From Gymnopus androsaceus JB14 (Eukaryota > Basidiomycota > Agaricomycetes > Agaricales > Omphalotaceae), in the NCBI GenBank assembly GCA_009733575.1, contig ML769464.1, positions 62,001 through 126,000 of the forward strand: DNA of 64,000 nt. The letters are read 5' to 3'. The notes beneath the pieces are model-generated. The model made no database searches. It was not told where the DNA came from and saw only the letters and a program-made list of their open reading frames with translations. This document shows positions 11,067 to 22,773 of this stretch, piece after piece. Each line of letters begins with the position of its first letter. Position 1 is the stretch's first letter. The position numbers and the translations under genes were made by a program.

Positions 11067-12709
11067 TTACCGTCTCCCGACCCCTCCACCAGCCCCTCTA
11101 GCCTCTCTCTCGACATCCACAATCTCCTGTACACCCTCCCTCACCGCTACCACATTTAGCTCCACCAGCCCCCTTCGAGTTTCGAATATCGCTGTAGGAA
11201 GGAGAACCAGTAGGATCAGGGTTGGATTTGGGTACGCGGAAAGGTTCTGTGTCGTCGAGGAAGCGTCGGAGGTCGGACGGTAATTCCGACGTCAAAACCT
11301 CCAAAGATGGAGGCCTCACGGGAGTCCCTTCAGACGAAGTAAGCAAATGCCACATGATCGTCGTACCGGGGAGCGAGGAGGATGTAGAGATGTTGCGCCG
11401 CTAGGGTAAAAGAGGTCTTGAGGGGTTTGGAAAGTATGTGGGTGGGGAGGTGGGCGGGAGATGGGTGCGGTAGTGGTCGCCTTAGAGGTCGCCGTAGAGG
11501 CGGCTGATAAGGATAAGGAGGATGTCGATGACGATGATGATGATGATGAAGACGAAGAGGGTGCTGAGGATGTGTTAGGATGTAATTGAGCTTTCGCACT
11601 GCGTGGTGATAGCAAAGCGGGTGAAGATGAAGACGAGGAAGCAGGTGATGGTTTAACACTCCCATTCTCATGAATACTCGCAGCGGACGGAGGCGGGGTT
11701 GCCATAGAATAATTGGGACTGGGATCGGGATTCCCTCGTCTCCGCCGTACGGGACTGGCAGATACAGATCTACAAATTAAGGGGGAAAATAAGTCATTAC
11801 GTAAGCGATAACGAAAAGAAGCAACTCACGTATATGACCCGCCGAAAGCATTCAACATGGATAGATTATCACAGCAAAGATTATGTGTGGCGGCGTCAAC
11901 GGGGGAGTAGTCGGTGGCGACGTAAAGTCGGGATTGGGCATCGAAGAGGAAAACTTTCGATGCTTGCGAATTCTACATAGACAATAAGTGAATGAATTAC
12001 GGGCAATCCAATGATACTCACTGCACAGTAACTATTCAACAAGTCCTCCAGATACGGCAATGAATCCGTCAACTTTTGGAGCACCCTCGAGAACGCCTGG
12101 TGCAACGAATGATCAAAGATCGAAGTCAGATGGAAGTTGAGTATAATCTGCTGCTCGTATTCTGGAGCAATATCCATCAAACGGTCAGTGACTCGTTCAT
12201 TTAATCTGTCGAAAGTTTTCGATCTTCTCGTCTTCTTGGAGTTTTTCAGCCTTGTGGACGAAGATTTCAAAGTTTATGGTTGGATTGTGATGGTGGGATG
12301 CCACGATGAATTCTACCAGACGGGAGATAGGTTGATTGTATAGGTCCTGCAAACTGTGAGCAGATAACCAGAATGATCGTGTAGAAGAACGTACCCGAAT
12401 ATCAATGATAAAGACAAGAGTAGAAAAAGCAGAAAGTGGAGCGTCAAGTGATTCTACGGTTATATTTCCCGGACAGTCCCAGATTTCTAACGGGATAATG
12501 GTACTAATCCGCTATCAGTTAGTTGGTTTTGGAAGTTGAATGAAAAGTACTAGCACGTACTCGTAAGTGTGCTTGACTATGCGCATAGTAGCGTCAAGAT
12601 AAAATGTCTCTTTGGGGACCATGCCATTGAAAAGAACTTGTTGAATTGAAGTTTTTCCACTTCTGCGCAAGCCCAGCAGGAGAATCTTTGTTCGAGCAAT
12701 TCCGTCCAT
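11067..12709 (-). CDS. gtr2: RagC/D-type small GTPase Gtr2
   Basis: Gtr2/RagC pairs with Gtr1/RagA at the vacuole to report amino acids to TORC1. The first exon has the P-loop LLLGLRRSGKTSIQQVLF and TFYLDATMRIVKHTY. After a short intron come IIPLEIWDCPGN (G3) and STLVFIIDIR. Later exons give FEIFVHKAEKLQED, NERVTDRLMDIAPEYEQQ, the roadblock-like part SKVFLFDAQSRLYVATDY, and a long Ser/Pro/Thr-rich insert. The C-terminus LLPTAIFETRRGLVELNV ends at TAA 11067. The frame must shift near 12200 (AAA for AA) and at least twice in the low-complexity C-terminal half (near 11380 and 11225). A gene this conserved is unlikely to be a pseudogene, so sequence error or unrecognised introns are the likelier reasons. 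Confidence 0.85.
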
Positions 12710-12934
12710 TCTTCTTCAAATTGAGCCACGAGCTAAAGGTTAAATGCAGGCCACAAAAAAGATTGGTGGTTAGAAGAAAGGGCGCGCCCTTTGTCGACCT
12801 GGTCGACCAGATCTAGACTGTAGTGACGAGTAAGCGCCTACAATTTTGAATGATATGAGCGCTAAAAAGCGCCCAAGTGTTGTTCTCTAACCATCATCAC
12901 TGATTAGGCCTCTCGAGTTCTGCTGTCTCACTGC
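12710..12934. promoter_or_regulatory. Upstream region of F-box gene A with AAGCGCC motifs
   Basis: Lies between divergent gtr2 and F-box A. AAGCGCC occurs at 12832 and 12867 with GAGCGCT between, and CCATCATCA lies about 45 bases before the ATG. Both signals recur before the other F-box paralogs. Short palindromes GGGCGCGCCC and GTCGACCTGGTCGAC sit at 12780-12808. Confidence 0.4.
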
Positions 12935-14464
12935 ATGGCTCAATATATATCCCAGCCTCGCATCGAAGATCCTATATGGCTTAGAACCAGACGACATAGC
13001 TTTCCTTCGAACGCGAACATGCGAAGCAGAAATGCAGGTCGAGAGTCTCGAGAGTCAAATCTCCAAGTTGACCCGTCGAAGGGATGCAAAGCTCGTCGAG
13101 ATTGCGTCTGTTCGAAATATCATGGCACCCGTTCGCCGAATTCCACTGGAGATTCTCTCAGAGATATTCAAGCTTTCATGTATTCCGGAAAATGGTGTCT
13201 GGAGGGGCTACTTCAATCTCTTCAGTAAAATGTACATCATATGTGGTGTATGTGTAGCCTGGAGAAAGGCCGCACTATGGAACCCCTCACCTCTGGTCCA
13301 AATTATGTCTTGACCCGACACAGCACCGCAGAGCTCTCTTGAGAGAGGCTTGCTACGTTGACGAGTGGATTTCTCGCGGTCTAGATCATCCTTTGGACTT
13401 GTACTTGGTTATCCATCCTGAGCCCGACATTACCAAGCAATCGTTGAATTACATCCCTTTTGGTCGTATTCGATTGCTGAACATCCGGGGGGTACCTTCT
13501 TCGTATATTCCTTTCTTCCGTCTGCCACCTTCCTCCTTACCTTTATTAGAGGATGTGTCATTGGATATTACGGATTACGGAGATGATAAGGTTACCAACC
13601 TGGCAGCCCATCTCCCGGACAAGATCGAGGTGTTTTCGACGGCACCCAAATTACAACATGTTAAAATCCGGTTTAACGATTCCTCTATTCTGCGTTTCTT
13701 GAGGTTACCCATGGCACAATTGACCTCGCTGGTGATCACTGACTGCGACTTGGTCCTCGCCCCAACTGTCTATGTAGACATTCTACGGCAGTGCGAAAAC
13801 CTGATTCGTCTTGAAATCGATATGCCCTACGGCAGGCGCGCCAATTGTACTGGATTCAGCAGCGATATTTCCATATCTTTCTCTGCGTTGACTTCGCTCA
13901 GTATCCCCTGGTATGACGTGAAGGATCCAGGTGTAAACGTCTTAGCTTGTCTCATTACGCCTCTCCTTGAAGATCTGACTCTTCATTATATGGCCTGGGA
14001 TAAACAAGCTTCCAGTGATCTTCTTGTGGACATGATCGCTTTTCAACATCGATCTGCATTTACATTGACCTCCTTGACACTCAGGTCCTTCTCCAGAGAT
14101 TACTTGCCAGCTATAATGCTCACTCAAAATCCTTCAATCAAATCGCTTCATATCGAGGACGCTCAATTTGACGTGAATGCTCTACTTGAGATGTTGACTT
14201 GCAATAGGGATTCACATTTCCTTTCTTCCAAAGCTCACAGATTTCGCACTGGAACGACAATATGACAGACAATCCTATCCCGAGGAACTCACACAAATGG
14301 TCTGTTCGCGATGGTGGTTAGATGAATCTGATGAAATAAGGAAGAAAACTAGTAATGGTTTGGTTAGGTTACAGAAGTTGACTCTCCAGGGTTTTTTCAA
14401 GGACACTGATGTTGCAGTCATATCTGACCTATCCAAGTCTGGCTTGGACGTGATCTTCAATTGA
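12935..14464 (+). CDS. F-box/LRR-like protein A (three frameshifts)
   Basis: Probable substrate receptor of an SCF ubiquitin ligase. The order is: a conserved N-terminus (MAQYISQPRIEDPIWL), a coiled coil (MQVESLESQISKLTRRRDAK), the F-box (PVRRIPLEILSEIFKLSC), the block MYIICGVCVAWRKAA, then LRR-like strands (LPLLEDVSLDI, LTSLVITDCDL, PLLEDLTLHY, SIKSLHIEDAQ) and a C-terminal WWLDES...GLVRLQKLTL motif. The closest relative is copy B at 14998. Compared with B, one extra base is present near 12983, 13275 and 14221, so the product as written is broken three times. No intron is apparent. The match to B continues to the stop at 14462, so the gene is full length apart from the frameshifts. Confidence 0.75.
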
Positions 14465-14997
14465 AATATTTCTGTATTTCCATACTACTGTACTACCTGG
14501 TTGTATAGGCAAGTAAAAAGAATTGTTTTCATCTGCATGCACGAAACGAATTAAAGCTATTAGTAACATAACAAACTTAACGAGATACCAGAACGCTTTT
14601 TGCGCTTGTTGGCAGTCGGCTGGATGGCCCATCATCGAAGGGCACTGTTGCTGCGGAGGCTAAGCATCCTCCGCCATGTTCAACATTCACGCTCCGTAGG
14701 AGCAGTCCATAGCAGTGATTGTAGATGAGCAGTTCTCTTCTGTGAATCCATCAATGATGATTCAGATACAAGTCGCCGATCGTATGAGCTGCTAGCGGTA
14801 CTTATATACAGGAGAGAATCTATGACTGAGCTTATCTTGTCCAAATTAAACTAACCCGACCGTAAACGACAATTTAACGAACATTGAGGTTATTTTCTTT
14901 TCTGATTGTGGATCGCGATTATGAGCGCCTAATGGAACCCCTAAGTTTTTCTCAAACTATCATCAAGGCTGACCAGCCTCTGCCTTGAATTCACCAC
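14465..14997. other. Intergenic between F-box A and B
   Basis: No gene is supported. The end nearest copy B has GAGCGCC at 14923 and ACTATCATCA about 40 bases before the ATG, matching the upstream pattern of the paralogs. Confidence 0.4.
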
Positions 14998-16526
14998 ATG
15001 GCTCGATATATATCACATCCTCGCATCGAAGATCCTATATGGCTCGAACCAGATGACACATCCTTCCTTCGAGCTCGAATATCCGAAGCGGAAATGCAGG
15101 TCGAGAGTCTCGAGAGTCAAATCTCTGAGTTGACCCATCGCAGGGATGCAAAACTTGTCGAGATCGCTTCGCTCCGAAATATCCTGGCACCCGTTCGACG
15201 AATTCCGCTGGAGATTCTCTCAGAGATCTTCAGCCTTTCATGTATTCCAGATCATGGTGTTTGGAGGGATAACTTCAATCTCTCCAGAAAAATGTACATC
15301 ATTTGTGGTGTATGTGTAGCCTGGAGAGAGGCCACACATGGAACCCCTCGACTCTGGTCTAAATTATGTCTTAACTCGAAACAGCACGGCAGAGCTCTCT
15401 TGAGAGAGGCTTGCTACGTTGACGAGTGGATTTCTCGCGGTCTAGATCATCCTTTGGACTTGTACTTGATTATCCATTCTGAGCCCGACATTACCAAGCA
15501 ATCATTGAATTACATCCCTCTTGGTCGTATTCGATTGCTGAACCTCCGGGGGAAACCTTCTTCGTATATTCCTATCTTCCGTCTGCCACCTTCCTCCTTA
15601 CCTCTATTAGAGGATGTGTCATTGGATATTAGGGATAATGGAGATAACACGGTTACCAACCTGGCAGCCTATCTCCCGGACAAGATCGAGGTGTTTTCGA
15701 CGGCGCCCAAATTACAACATGTCAAAATCCAGTTTAACGATTCCTCTATTCTTCGTTTGTTGGGGCTACCTATGGCACAATTGACCTCGCTGGTGATCAC
15801 TGGCCACGACTTGGTCCTCGCCCCAACTGTCTACATAGACGTTCTACGGCAGTGCAAAAACCTAGTTCGTCTTGAAATCGATATGGCCGATTGCTGGCAC
15901 AATTGTACTGGATTCAGCCGCGACATTTCCGTATCTTTCTCTGCGTTAACTTCACTCACCATTCCTGCTTGAACGTGAACGGTCCAGTTGTCAACATCCC
16001 ATCTTGTTTCATTACGCCTCTCCTTGGGTCTCTCACTCTTCATTACAATGGCCAGGGTCTTCCCAATCTTGTTGTGGACATGATCGATTTTCAACGCCGA
16101 TCTGCAGTTACATTGTCCTCCTTGACACTTAGATCCTTTCCCAGTTATCTTGAGACTAAGCACTTGATTGCAATGCTCTCTCTATACCCTTCAATCAAGT
16201 CATTCCATATCGAGGACGCTGAATTTGACGTGACTCCTCTACTTCGGACATTGACCTGTACGAATTCAAGTCTCATTCTTCCAAAGCTCACAGATTTCGT
16301 GCTGGAATTACGGTATGGCGGAGAAACCTATCCCGTGGAACTGACATCCATGGTTTGCTCGCGATGGTGGTCAGATGAATCTGAGCAGGACGTTGATGGA
16401 ATACGTAGGCAGGCTAGTAGTGGATTGGTTAGGTTACAGAAGGTGACTCTCCGGCGGTTTCTCAAGGACACCGAAAATATCGCAGTCATATCTGATCTAT
16501 CTGGCTTAGAAGTGATTATAGAGTGA
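14998..16526 (+). CDS. F-box/LRR-like protein B (one frameshift)
   Basis: Paralog of copy A, very similar along its whole length. Residues 1-18 are the conserved MARYISHPRIEDPIWLEP, 25-60 a coiled coil, about 65-90 the F-box (ILAPVRRIPLEILSEIF), then MYIICGVCVAWREA and HGTPRLWSKLCL, then LRR-like repeats. The frame is open from 14998 to 15972. One base seems to be missing near 15968 relative to copy A; after it, the frame from CLNVNGPVVNIPSCF runs on to the tail (VCSRWWSDES, LVRLQKVTL, AVISDLSGLEV) and a stop at 16526. If the single deletion is a sequence error, this is an intact gene of about 508 residues; otherwise it is a 324-residue truncation. Confidence 0.78.
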
Positions 16527-17085
16527 TTAAAAGATTTCTGTATTTCTGTACTACTTACTTTACTATTTTTGTGTAGGCAGGCAAAAAGAATTGTCCTCAT
16601 CGACATGAATACAGATGAAATGAAACGAATAAAACGAATAACACGCAACATACTAAAAAAGGAAATACAACGCTTTGTGCACACTGTATGCTGAAAACAC
16701 GACAACCATGACACAAGCCAAAAAAAATCTTCCTCACCCGGGACATCCGCTTCGAAACAGCAGCATTGTCGTAACCTGAATTTGTGGTGTAGTTTGCAAC
16801 CTTCAGCCTGCTTCGGAGGTTTCTTCGGTGCGCTCTTCATCGCAGGCCACTTCGCTGCTGAGGTCAGGGGTAGATGCACTGGAGCTCCTCTACCACCCTA
16901 GCGGAGGTGGTTTTGTCCCGATTCAAAGGAGAGCGGCGAGCACTTCATAGGATGTATCGCCGAAGACTTCTATTGCCTTCAAAAACACCGAAATTGGCCG
17001 CGCAGTATATTCGGTTGCTGGATATCGCAGGGAATGCCTCATTGTATCTTTTCCGCCTTCTTCCTGATAATTATCTCTATCGGAA
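16527..17085. other. Intergenic before F-box remnant C
   Basis: No gene is supported. A 28-base stretch near 16980-17010 also occurs near 10228. The minus-strand ORF through 16328-16879 has no family pattern and partly shadows copy B. Confidence 0.4.
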
Positions 17086-17358
17086 GATGTGCACTTGTAC
17101 GGAAGGGTGCTCAAATATCCTTCTTCCAATGCTCACAGATATTCTTCTGAAATCTTATGGTCTCCGGTGGAATTGACAACCATGGTCCTTTCGCGATGGT
17201 GGCCAGAAACTTCTGGAATGGGTGGGCTGCCCAGCGGATTGGTTAGGTTGCGGAAGGTAACGCTCCAAAGTTTTTATGGCCCAGACAACGCAGCTCCCAT
17301 ATCCGACCTATCTGGCTTGAATGTGGATTATGAATACCAGTGGGCGCACGCATCGTAA
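17086..17358 (+). pseudogene. F-box/LRR-like C, C-terminal remnant
   Basis: Only the tail of the F-box family remains: TCTEGCSNILLPMLTDILL, then after a frameshift VELTTMVLSRWWPETSG, SGLVRLRKVTLQSF and ISDLSGLNVDYEYQW before a stop. Coiled coil, F-box and most LRRs are missing. It most resembles the tail of copy D (19959-21591). Confidence 0.7.
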
Positions 17359-17528
17359 AGCATTCTTGTTTTTGTCCTTCTTATATTGCTGAAGATCTAA
17401 GGACATTACCTGGCGTCAACAGTATTTACATTACAATTAGCTAGTACTAGTAGAGTAGTATGCGATCCGACCACTGGATGAAGGAAGCCGAGTTGCAACA
17501 TGTCCATTATACGCTGCGGGTTTGAAGA

Positions 17529-19603
17529 TTAATAACAAAAGATGTCAGTCTCCCACAACTGTTCAAGCATCTCAGTGTCATGAGCTGGCTGAATGAGTCC
17601 CAAATCTTGGACAGAGTCCGGTCGTCGCAGATTAGGCCGCGCCGAGTGAGATGTCGGGGATATTGCACAATCCCGGGGACACCAGCCCAATCCCAATCAA
17701 TCATCCTCCATCCAATTCCAATGCCATTCTCGACGAGAATATTCACATCCCGTATGTCGCCATGGACGAAGCCTTTCGCATGGAGACGACACAAAAAGGC
17801 CGCCATGGATTTCTTTAGTGCATCGTCGTTATCTTCACCAGGCTTGAAACGTCTATGAGTGTCAGTCAAGTCCTCCATTAGCACCATCGTCCACCCTGCA
17901 CTTAACTCCTGATACCCCCAAATCTCTGGCGCGACCCCTTCCTTTGCCGCGAAAACATGGGCATCTTTACCATATCTCCTAGTGAATTTGAGAATGCCAG
18001 TGCAACCCGTTGAATTAACCCTGACCCTGAACAAGCGATACGATATGCCACGAAAAAGCTGTCATGTAGTGAAGGATAGCGGGGATTTACTCGTATCAAC
18101 CTCAGAGCATTCTCGAGGGTATGGAAAAGAGGGTTGAGTGATAGCAGATGTCTGAAAGGAAGAGTAGTACGTCTTGAGTTTCTGGATCGTGGACAGCATC
18201 CCATGCACAATACGTAGACCACGCTCCTGCTGTTTCTCATTTGACTGGTCGTAACCGAATGTGTACTCGCTAATGAGCACTGAAGTGGGGCGCTTAGTGA
18301 ACACACAGGTAAAGAGTTGTAGCGAATTGCCTGCAGCATATGTATCAGAAAAAGTAACACAGGAAGTGAGCATAACAGACCAACAAGGACGAGAAGTAGC
18401 GCAGGAAAATTTGTGTTCAGTTCATAGCTGCTGGCCGCGTTGACAGCGGCCTGGTAGTACAAAAGACCTTGAAAAAATGCGTCAGCACCACTCTGGCCCA
18501 CCTCATTCTTGCCTTCCAGGATACACATGCCATGGAAGTAGATGCCAGCGGTGACAAGATCTGCGAGAAGACTCTTTACATGCTCCTCCGTTGGATGATT
18601 CTTATTGAACCCTGTATCGAAGTGCATGCCGTACTTCGCAAGGAATTTGTTCAGAATACTACGGAACGTCTCGTTGCGCGTTCCCTCACCATTCGTAAAT
18701 CTCACGCATAGCAGAATCGAGTTCGGTGAAGAGCTTCACAGCATCTTCGCTTGGGCTCCTGGTCCATTGCAGTCAATTGCCTCAGCGAGAATTGACGAGT
18801 AGAGAGACGGGGGAATTTGAGGAGCTCGTTCGGCTGGACGTCCACAATCCATGTACTTGTCAGTTTCCTGTCGAAGATGAAAGATCTCTGCTTTCCCAGC
18901 AGTGGACGGCGTATCGGAGGTGGATGGGATCTGCAAGTATGCACGCTTGTTCTTCAGTGATAGTCGGGATGGGTTTAGGGCTGACTAGATGGTCATTAGT
19001 TCTGAGCTCGATGAAAGCTACTAAAACTCACCGATGATAAACTTATCATTTGGAGAAATTTCTTCACACAAATCACGGTTCTTCCACCTCACACGGTTAC
19101 GACCATAGACAAAGTAAACTTCGGCGTTCAGGTCAACAGAGGGATTCGCGATAACGGCGGCATGCAGGAAGTATCCAGGCCAGAATTGAGGAACCTACGT
19201 TTACCGAAAATTCGTGCGGTCCATCCGGAGGGACCTTCTAGAATAACTGGCGCAGGGAGAGACTCATCACCTACGAGTGAGTCTCTCAGTCAAGAATTTG
19301 CAATGAAAAGCGTTCCTGCTTACTGGGAAGTGTAAACAGTATGTCTACATGGTCGGGGTTTGTCGAACTATGGAGCTTGAGTTCTCTGAGGGCTTTCGGA
19401 AAATACAATCTTGTACACCATTTTTCGAGTCCTCCGCGCTCTATAGATTTTTTCCACACCTCGGAGTATTCAACAGGCTCGCTAGGAAGCCATGCATCAC
19501 TCCAGGAACGGATTTCGGAAATTGCGATCGCAGCTTGTCGCATAGCGAACCTAGACTCGACCAGCGCTGTGTCGGTCGATGAAGACGATCGATGCTGAAG
19601 CAT
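17529..19603 (-). CDS. Protein-kinase-like protein of an agaricomycete type
   Basis: The C-terminal part has a kinase-like catalytic loop KGFVHGDIRDVNILV (HGD in place of HRD) and a metal-binding MIDWDWAGVPG followed by VQYP, with an N-lobe-like ILKFTRRYGKDAH and MVLMEDLTD. This layout is common in basidiomycete kinase-like proteins of unknown target. The N-terminal exons (from ATG 19603) contain a helical region with WSDAWLPSEPVEYSEVW; the middle has FLAKYGMHFDTGF and GADAFFQGLLYYQAAV. Several introns are implied, and the frame must change near 17625, after which HDTEMLEQLWETDIFCY leads to TAA at 17529. The middle exons (18700-19300) could not be traced with certainty. It may be an active kinase or a decayed copy. 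Confidence 0.6.
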
Positions 19604-19958
19604 GATATATCAAACGTCGCTGATCATACGCGACTGGCTCGAGTCTAGCGAACCGGTATCGTGTCTGCATGCGACTGGAGCTTTGTGTCTTTCACCATGG
19701 TAAGCCACGGCGGTAATATGAATCTCGGCGGGAGGCTGGTCCATGTTGACTTTGAAGAGGTTGTGCAATGTGAGGCCAAGAAATTGCCGGTGGCGGCAGT
19801 AAGCGATCCCTTGGGTTTCAAGCTAATAGTGAAGTGAAGCTGGAGCCGTTGAAGCCGTTGAAGTTAATATTACAACAACTTTTATTTAGCTTTTCTCTTT
19901 CTCTGACCATCATCAGTCGGTTTCAGACTTTCCGTCGTTGCTTTCTTGTGTACACTAC
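19604..19958. other. Shared upstream region of kinase-like gene and F-box D
   Basis: The two genes are divergent. ACCATCATCAG lies about 50 bases before the F-box D start, as in its paralogs. The AAGCGCC motif seen before other copies is absent here. Confidence 0.35.
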
Positions 19959-21591
19959 ATGGCTCGATTTCTATCCCGAGCTCGTATCGAAGAGCCTATA
20001 TGGCTCGAAACAGACGACATATCCTTCCTTCGCACTCGAATATTCGAAACGAAGACTCAGATAGAGAACCTCGAAGGCCAAATCGCTCGCGTTCGCATCC
20101 CATCGACTTCGAAATTCAAGGTGCTTGTCCTGGAATCGTTTCTTCTTCTGAATCATAATCCCGGACGCGCAACCGTCGCACGAATCTCCGAGTTGACGCG
20201 TCAAAAGGATGCGAAGCTCATTGAGATTGCTTCTTTCCAAAATATCCTGGCACCCGTTCGCCGAATTCCATTGGAGATTCTTTCAGAAATCTTCGAGGTT
20301 TCATGTATTCCCGAAAATGCTGGCCACTTCAATCTCTTCAGAAAAATGCACATCATATGTGGTGTCTGTATAGCCTGGAGAAAGGCCGCGCATGGAACCC
20401 CTCGACTCTGGTTGAAACTATGTCTTAGCTTTCACAAGGCTGGCAATATGGGAGAGATTCAGTACATTAACGATTGGATCGCTCACAGTCAAAGTTTTCC
20501 CTTGGATTTGTATCTACACAATGTGTTCGGGGACGTTGCGAGTCAAACGTTGAGCTCCATCCCCATTCCCTTTGGTCGCATTCGGTTACTGATGCTCTCG
20601 GGGACACCCTCATCATATCTTCCTATCTTCCGTTTGCCACCTTCTTCCTTACCTCTATTAGAAGATGTGTCGTTTAGCATCTATCCTCTGGTAGGTGACA
20701 CGGTTAGGATGCTAAAAACTCATTTCCCAAACAAAATTGAGGTCTTTTCGTCCGCGCCCAGACTAGAACATGTCAAACTCTGCTTTGACGATTCCTATAT
20801 CCTCGAATTATTGAGGCTACCAGCGCAACAACTGACTTCACTTACGCTGAACCTCTGTGGCTCCTTTGGATTTCCCAGATCTCCCCCAGCCGTCTTTGTA
20901 GAACTGCTACAGCAGTGCAAAGATCTCGTTCATCTTGAAATTTACCTGCCGACGTCGTGTGGTAGTACCTTCCCCGAGTTCACTTCCATATCTTTCCCCA
21001 AGTTGAGGACACTAGCAGTCTCCTGTCCTAACGTGAGGCGTGAAGGTGCAAGTATGTTATCCTGCTTCACTGCGCCTTTCCTTAACACTTGACTCTTAAT
21101 TACCATCGCCGGCGTGGTCCCCGACTTGTTGTGGACGCAATCGATTCTCAACGTTTCCGTTGTCGTCACTGAAACTCACGTCCTTTGACGATGGTCGTGT
21201 TACTGAGCAGTTGATTGCAATGCTCTCTCTATTCTCTCCAATCAGTCGTTTTGTATCGAAAGTGTAGGCTTGATATGAATCCTATACTCCGAGCGTTGAC
21301 TTATACGGAAGGTTGCTCGAATATCCTTCTTCCAAAGCTCACAGATATCGTGCTGGTGGCGGTGGCAGTGGATCGAAGATTCTTTAAGGATACACTTCCG
21401 CCGGTAGAATTGACGCCCATGGTCCTTTCTCGATGGTGGCCAGACACACCGGGGCTGGAAGTCCATGGCTTGGGTAGGCAATCTAAAGGTTGGTTAGGTT
21501 ACAGAAGGTAACGCTCCGGGGATTTCGCAAAGATATGAGTAGCATTGCCGTCATATCTAAACTACATGGGTTAGAAATAATTATGGAGTAG
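19959..21591 (+). CDS. F-box/LRR-like protein D (in-frame insertion, 3' frameshifts)
   Basis: Starts MARFLSRARIEEPIWLE, then a coiled coil, F-box (ILAPVRRIPLEILSEIFEVSC), MHIICGVCIAWRKAAHGT, and LRR-like strands. Relative to its paralogs it carries about 100 extra bases (roughly 20086-20187) in frame inside the coiled coil, possibly an intron or a small insertion. The frame is open to 21092; after that the tail is visible only across several frameshifts (MNPILRALTYTEGCS, LLPKLTDIVL, VELTPMVLSRWWPDTPG) to a stop at 21591. The ATG at 19959 is chosen over one at 19938 because it aligns with all paralogs. The 3' third may be decaying or badly sequenced. Confidence 0.7.
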
Positions 21592-22209
21592 TTACTAGTA
21601 GGCTGCCGTTTTAGGTCCATCTTTTAGAATAAGGACAAATGTTGTAGTTGCTCCTGCACCGTCATTTCTAACATTATGCGAGATCAGGCGCCCGAAAGCA
21701 TCTTGTCTCGAACCCGAGTTTCCGCTGAGCGGAAATACCAAAAGCAAAACTAGAAGAGAAGCCCACCACAAGAGCCTTCAGTTCACAGCTTGGACGTTGT
21801 AAGTATAAGAGTATCCGACTGAGCTATGCGGGCAACGCGCAATGCAGATTTAACTACCACACTCTCTTTTGCCCTTGTAAATTTCGCCAGCAGATACCAT
21901 TCCCGAACGTCTTCAGAGCCCTTGGTATCTGACTAGTTGACGCGCACCGAAACACGAATGAATAGTACGTGCTTTGAATTCGACTCTGAAGATAAGTTCT
22001 AGAAGTTTGGAGGCATGAATTTAACGAGCAATACGACAGAAACAAAGATGGTAAGTATGTTTACCGATAGACACTCCTGCCAGCAGTCTCGAGTATTCCA
22101 CTGAAATCTTCATTGATGCTGAAGTATGCGATACTAGCACTATGCACTGCAAAAGAAAAAGTTTCCTGACCAAGAGGTGAACGGGCAGTCGAGACTATCT
22201 TCGTAGACG
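21592..22209. other. Intergenic, no gene seen
   Basis: Neither strand shows a family pattern between F-box D and the small minus-strand ORF. No strong repeat is visible. Confidence 0.4.
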
Positions 22210-22380
22210 TCAGGTAAGACAAGACAGCTCATAGGACAAGGACTTCGGAATGGGAACTAGAAATTCAAACCACTGTCGGATAGATGGAGGCACTTCGTCC
22301 GTGAGGAGAGTAAATCGAGTATCTTCGCCGGCGATCGAAACCGCACACAGACCAGCGATGCTATAAATCATATAAACCAT
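22210..22380 (-). CDS. Small hypothetical protein (possible first exon)
   Basis: A 56-codon ORF starting MVYMIYSIAGLCAVSIAGED has a hydrophobic N-terminus followed by a polar stretch (DEVPPSIRQWFEFLVPIP). It could be a short secreted or anchored peptide, or an exon of a larger minus-strand gene whose first exon would lie near 22490-22657 (MMEAEEPPDLITTTSS, ending at a GTAAGG donor). No family is recognised, and a chance ORF cannot be excluded. Confidence 0.25.
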   Translation of the reverse strand: MVYMIYSIAGLCAVSIAGEDTRFTLLTDEVPPSIRQWFEFLVPIPKSLSYELSCLT

Positions 22381-22773
22381 CTTCTCGTTCTGAACGGTTG
22401 ACGATTACATATCGGCGCCTGGATTGTGGAATTGATATTGATTAGCTTCACAGAATACAGCCAAGGTTACTTTTTACACGCCTCGATTTGACCTTACCAT
22501 AGCACGAAAGGTAGACTTCCACTAATCCTTCCGGAAACATCATGCTCTTTGTCAACGAGCTGAAGCCTGAAATCCTGTGGCATTGTTGGAGAAAGGAGAG
22601 TTTAAGCGTAGATGATGTGGTTGTGATAAGATCAGGCGGCTCTTCAGCTTCCATCATGATCTCCTCTATTCCAAACGTTCATCTGCGAGCCATAGCAGCA
22701 CACCACATTCATAGTCAGCTTCATTTATTCTACAAGCTTGCAGGATTCTAACGGACAGAGTAGTTTTCCAGTA

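Noticed and set aside
11316..11705. A separate Ser-rich gene
   Set aside because: It is the low-complexity insert of the gtr2 product, in line with the GTPase exons upstream.
16328..16879. A 183-residue minus-strand gene
   Set aside because: It largely mirrors the F-box B coding strand and has no family motif.
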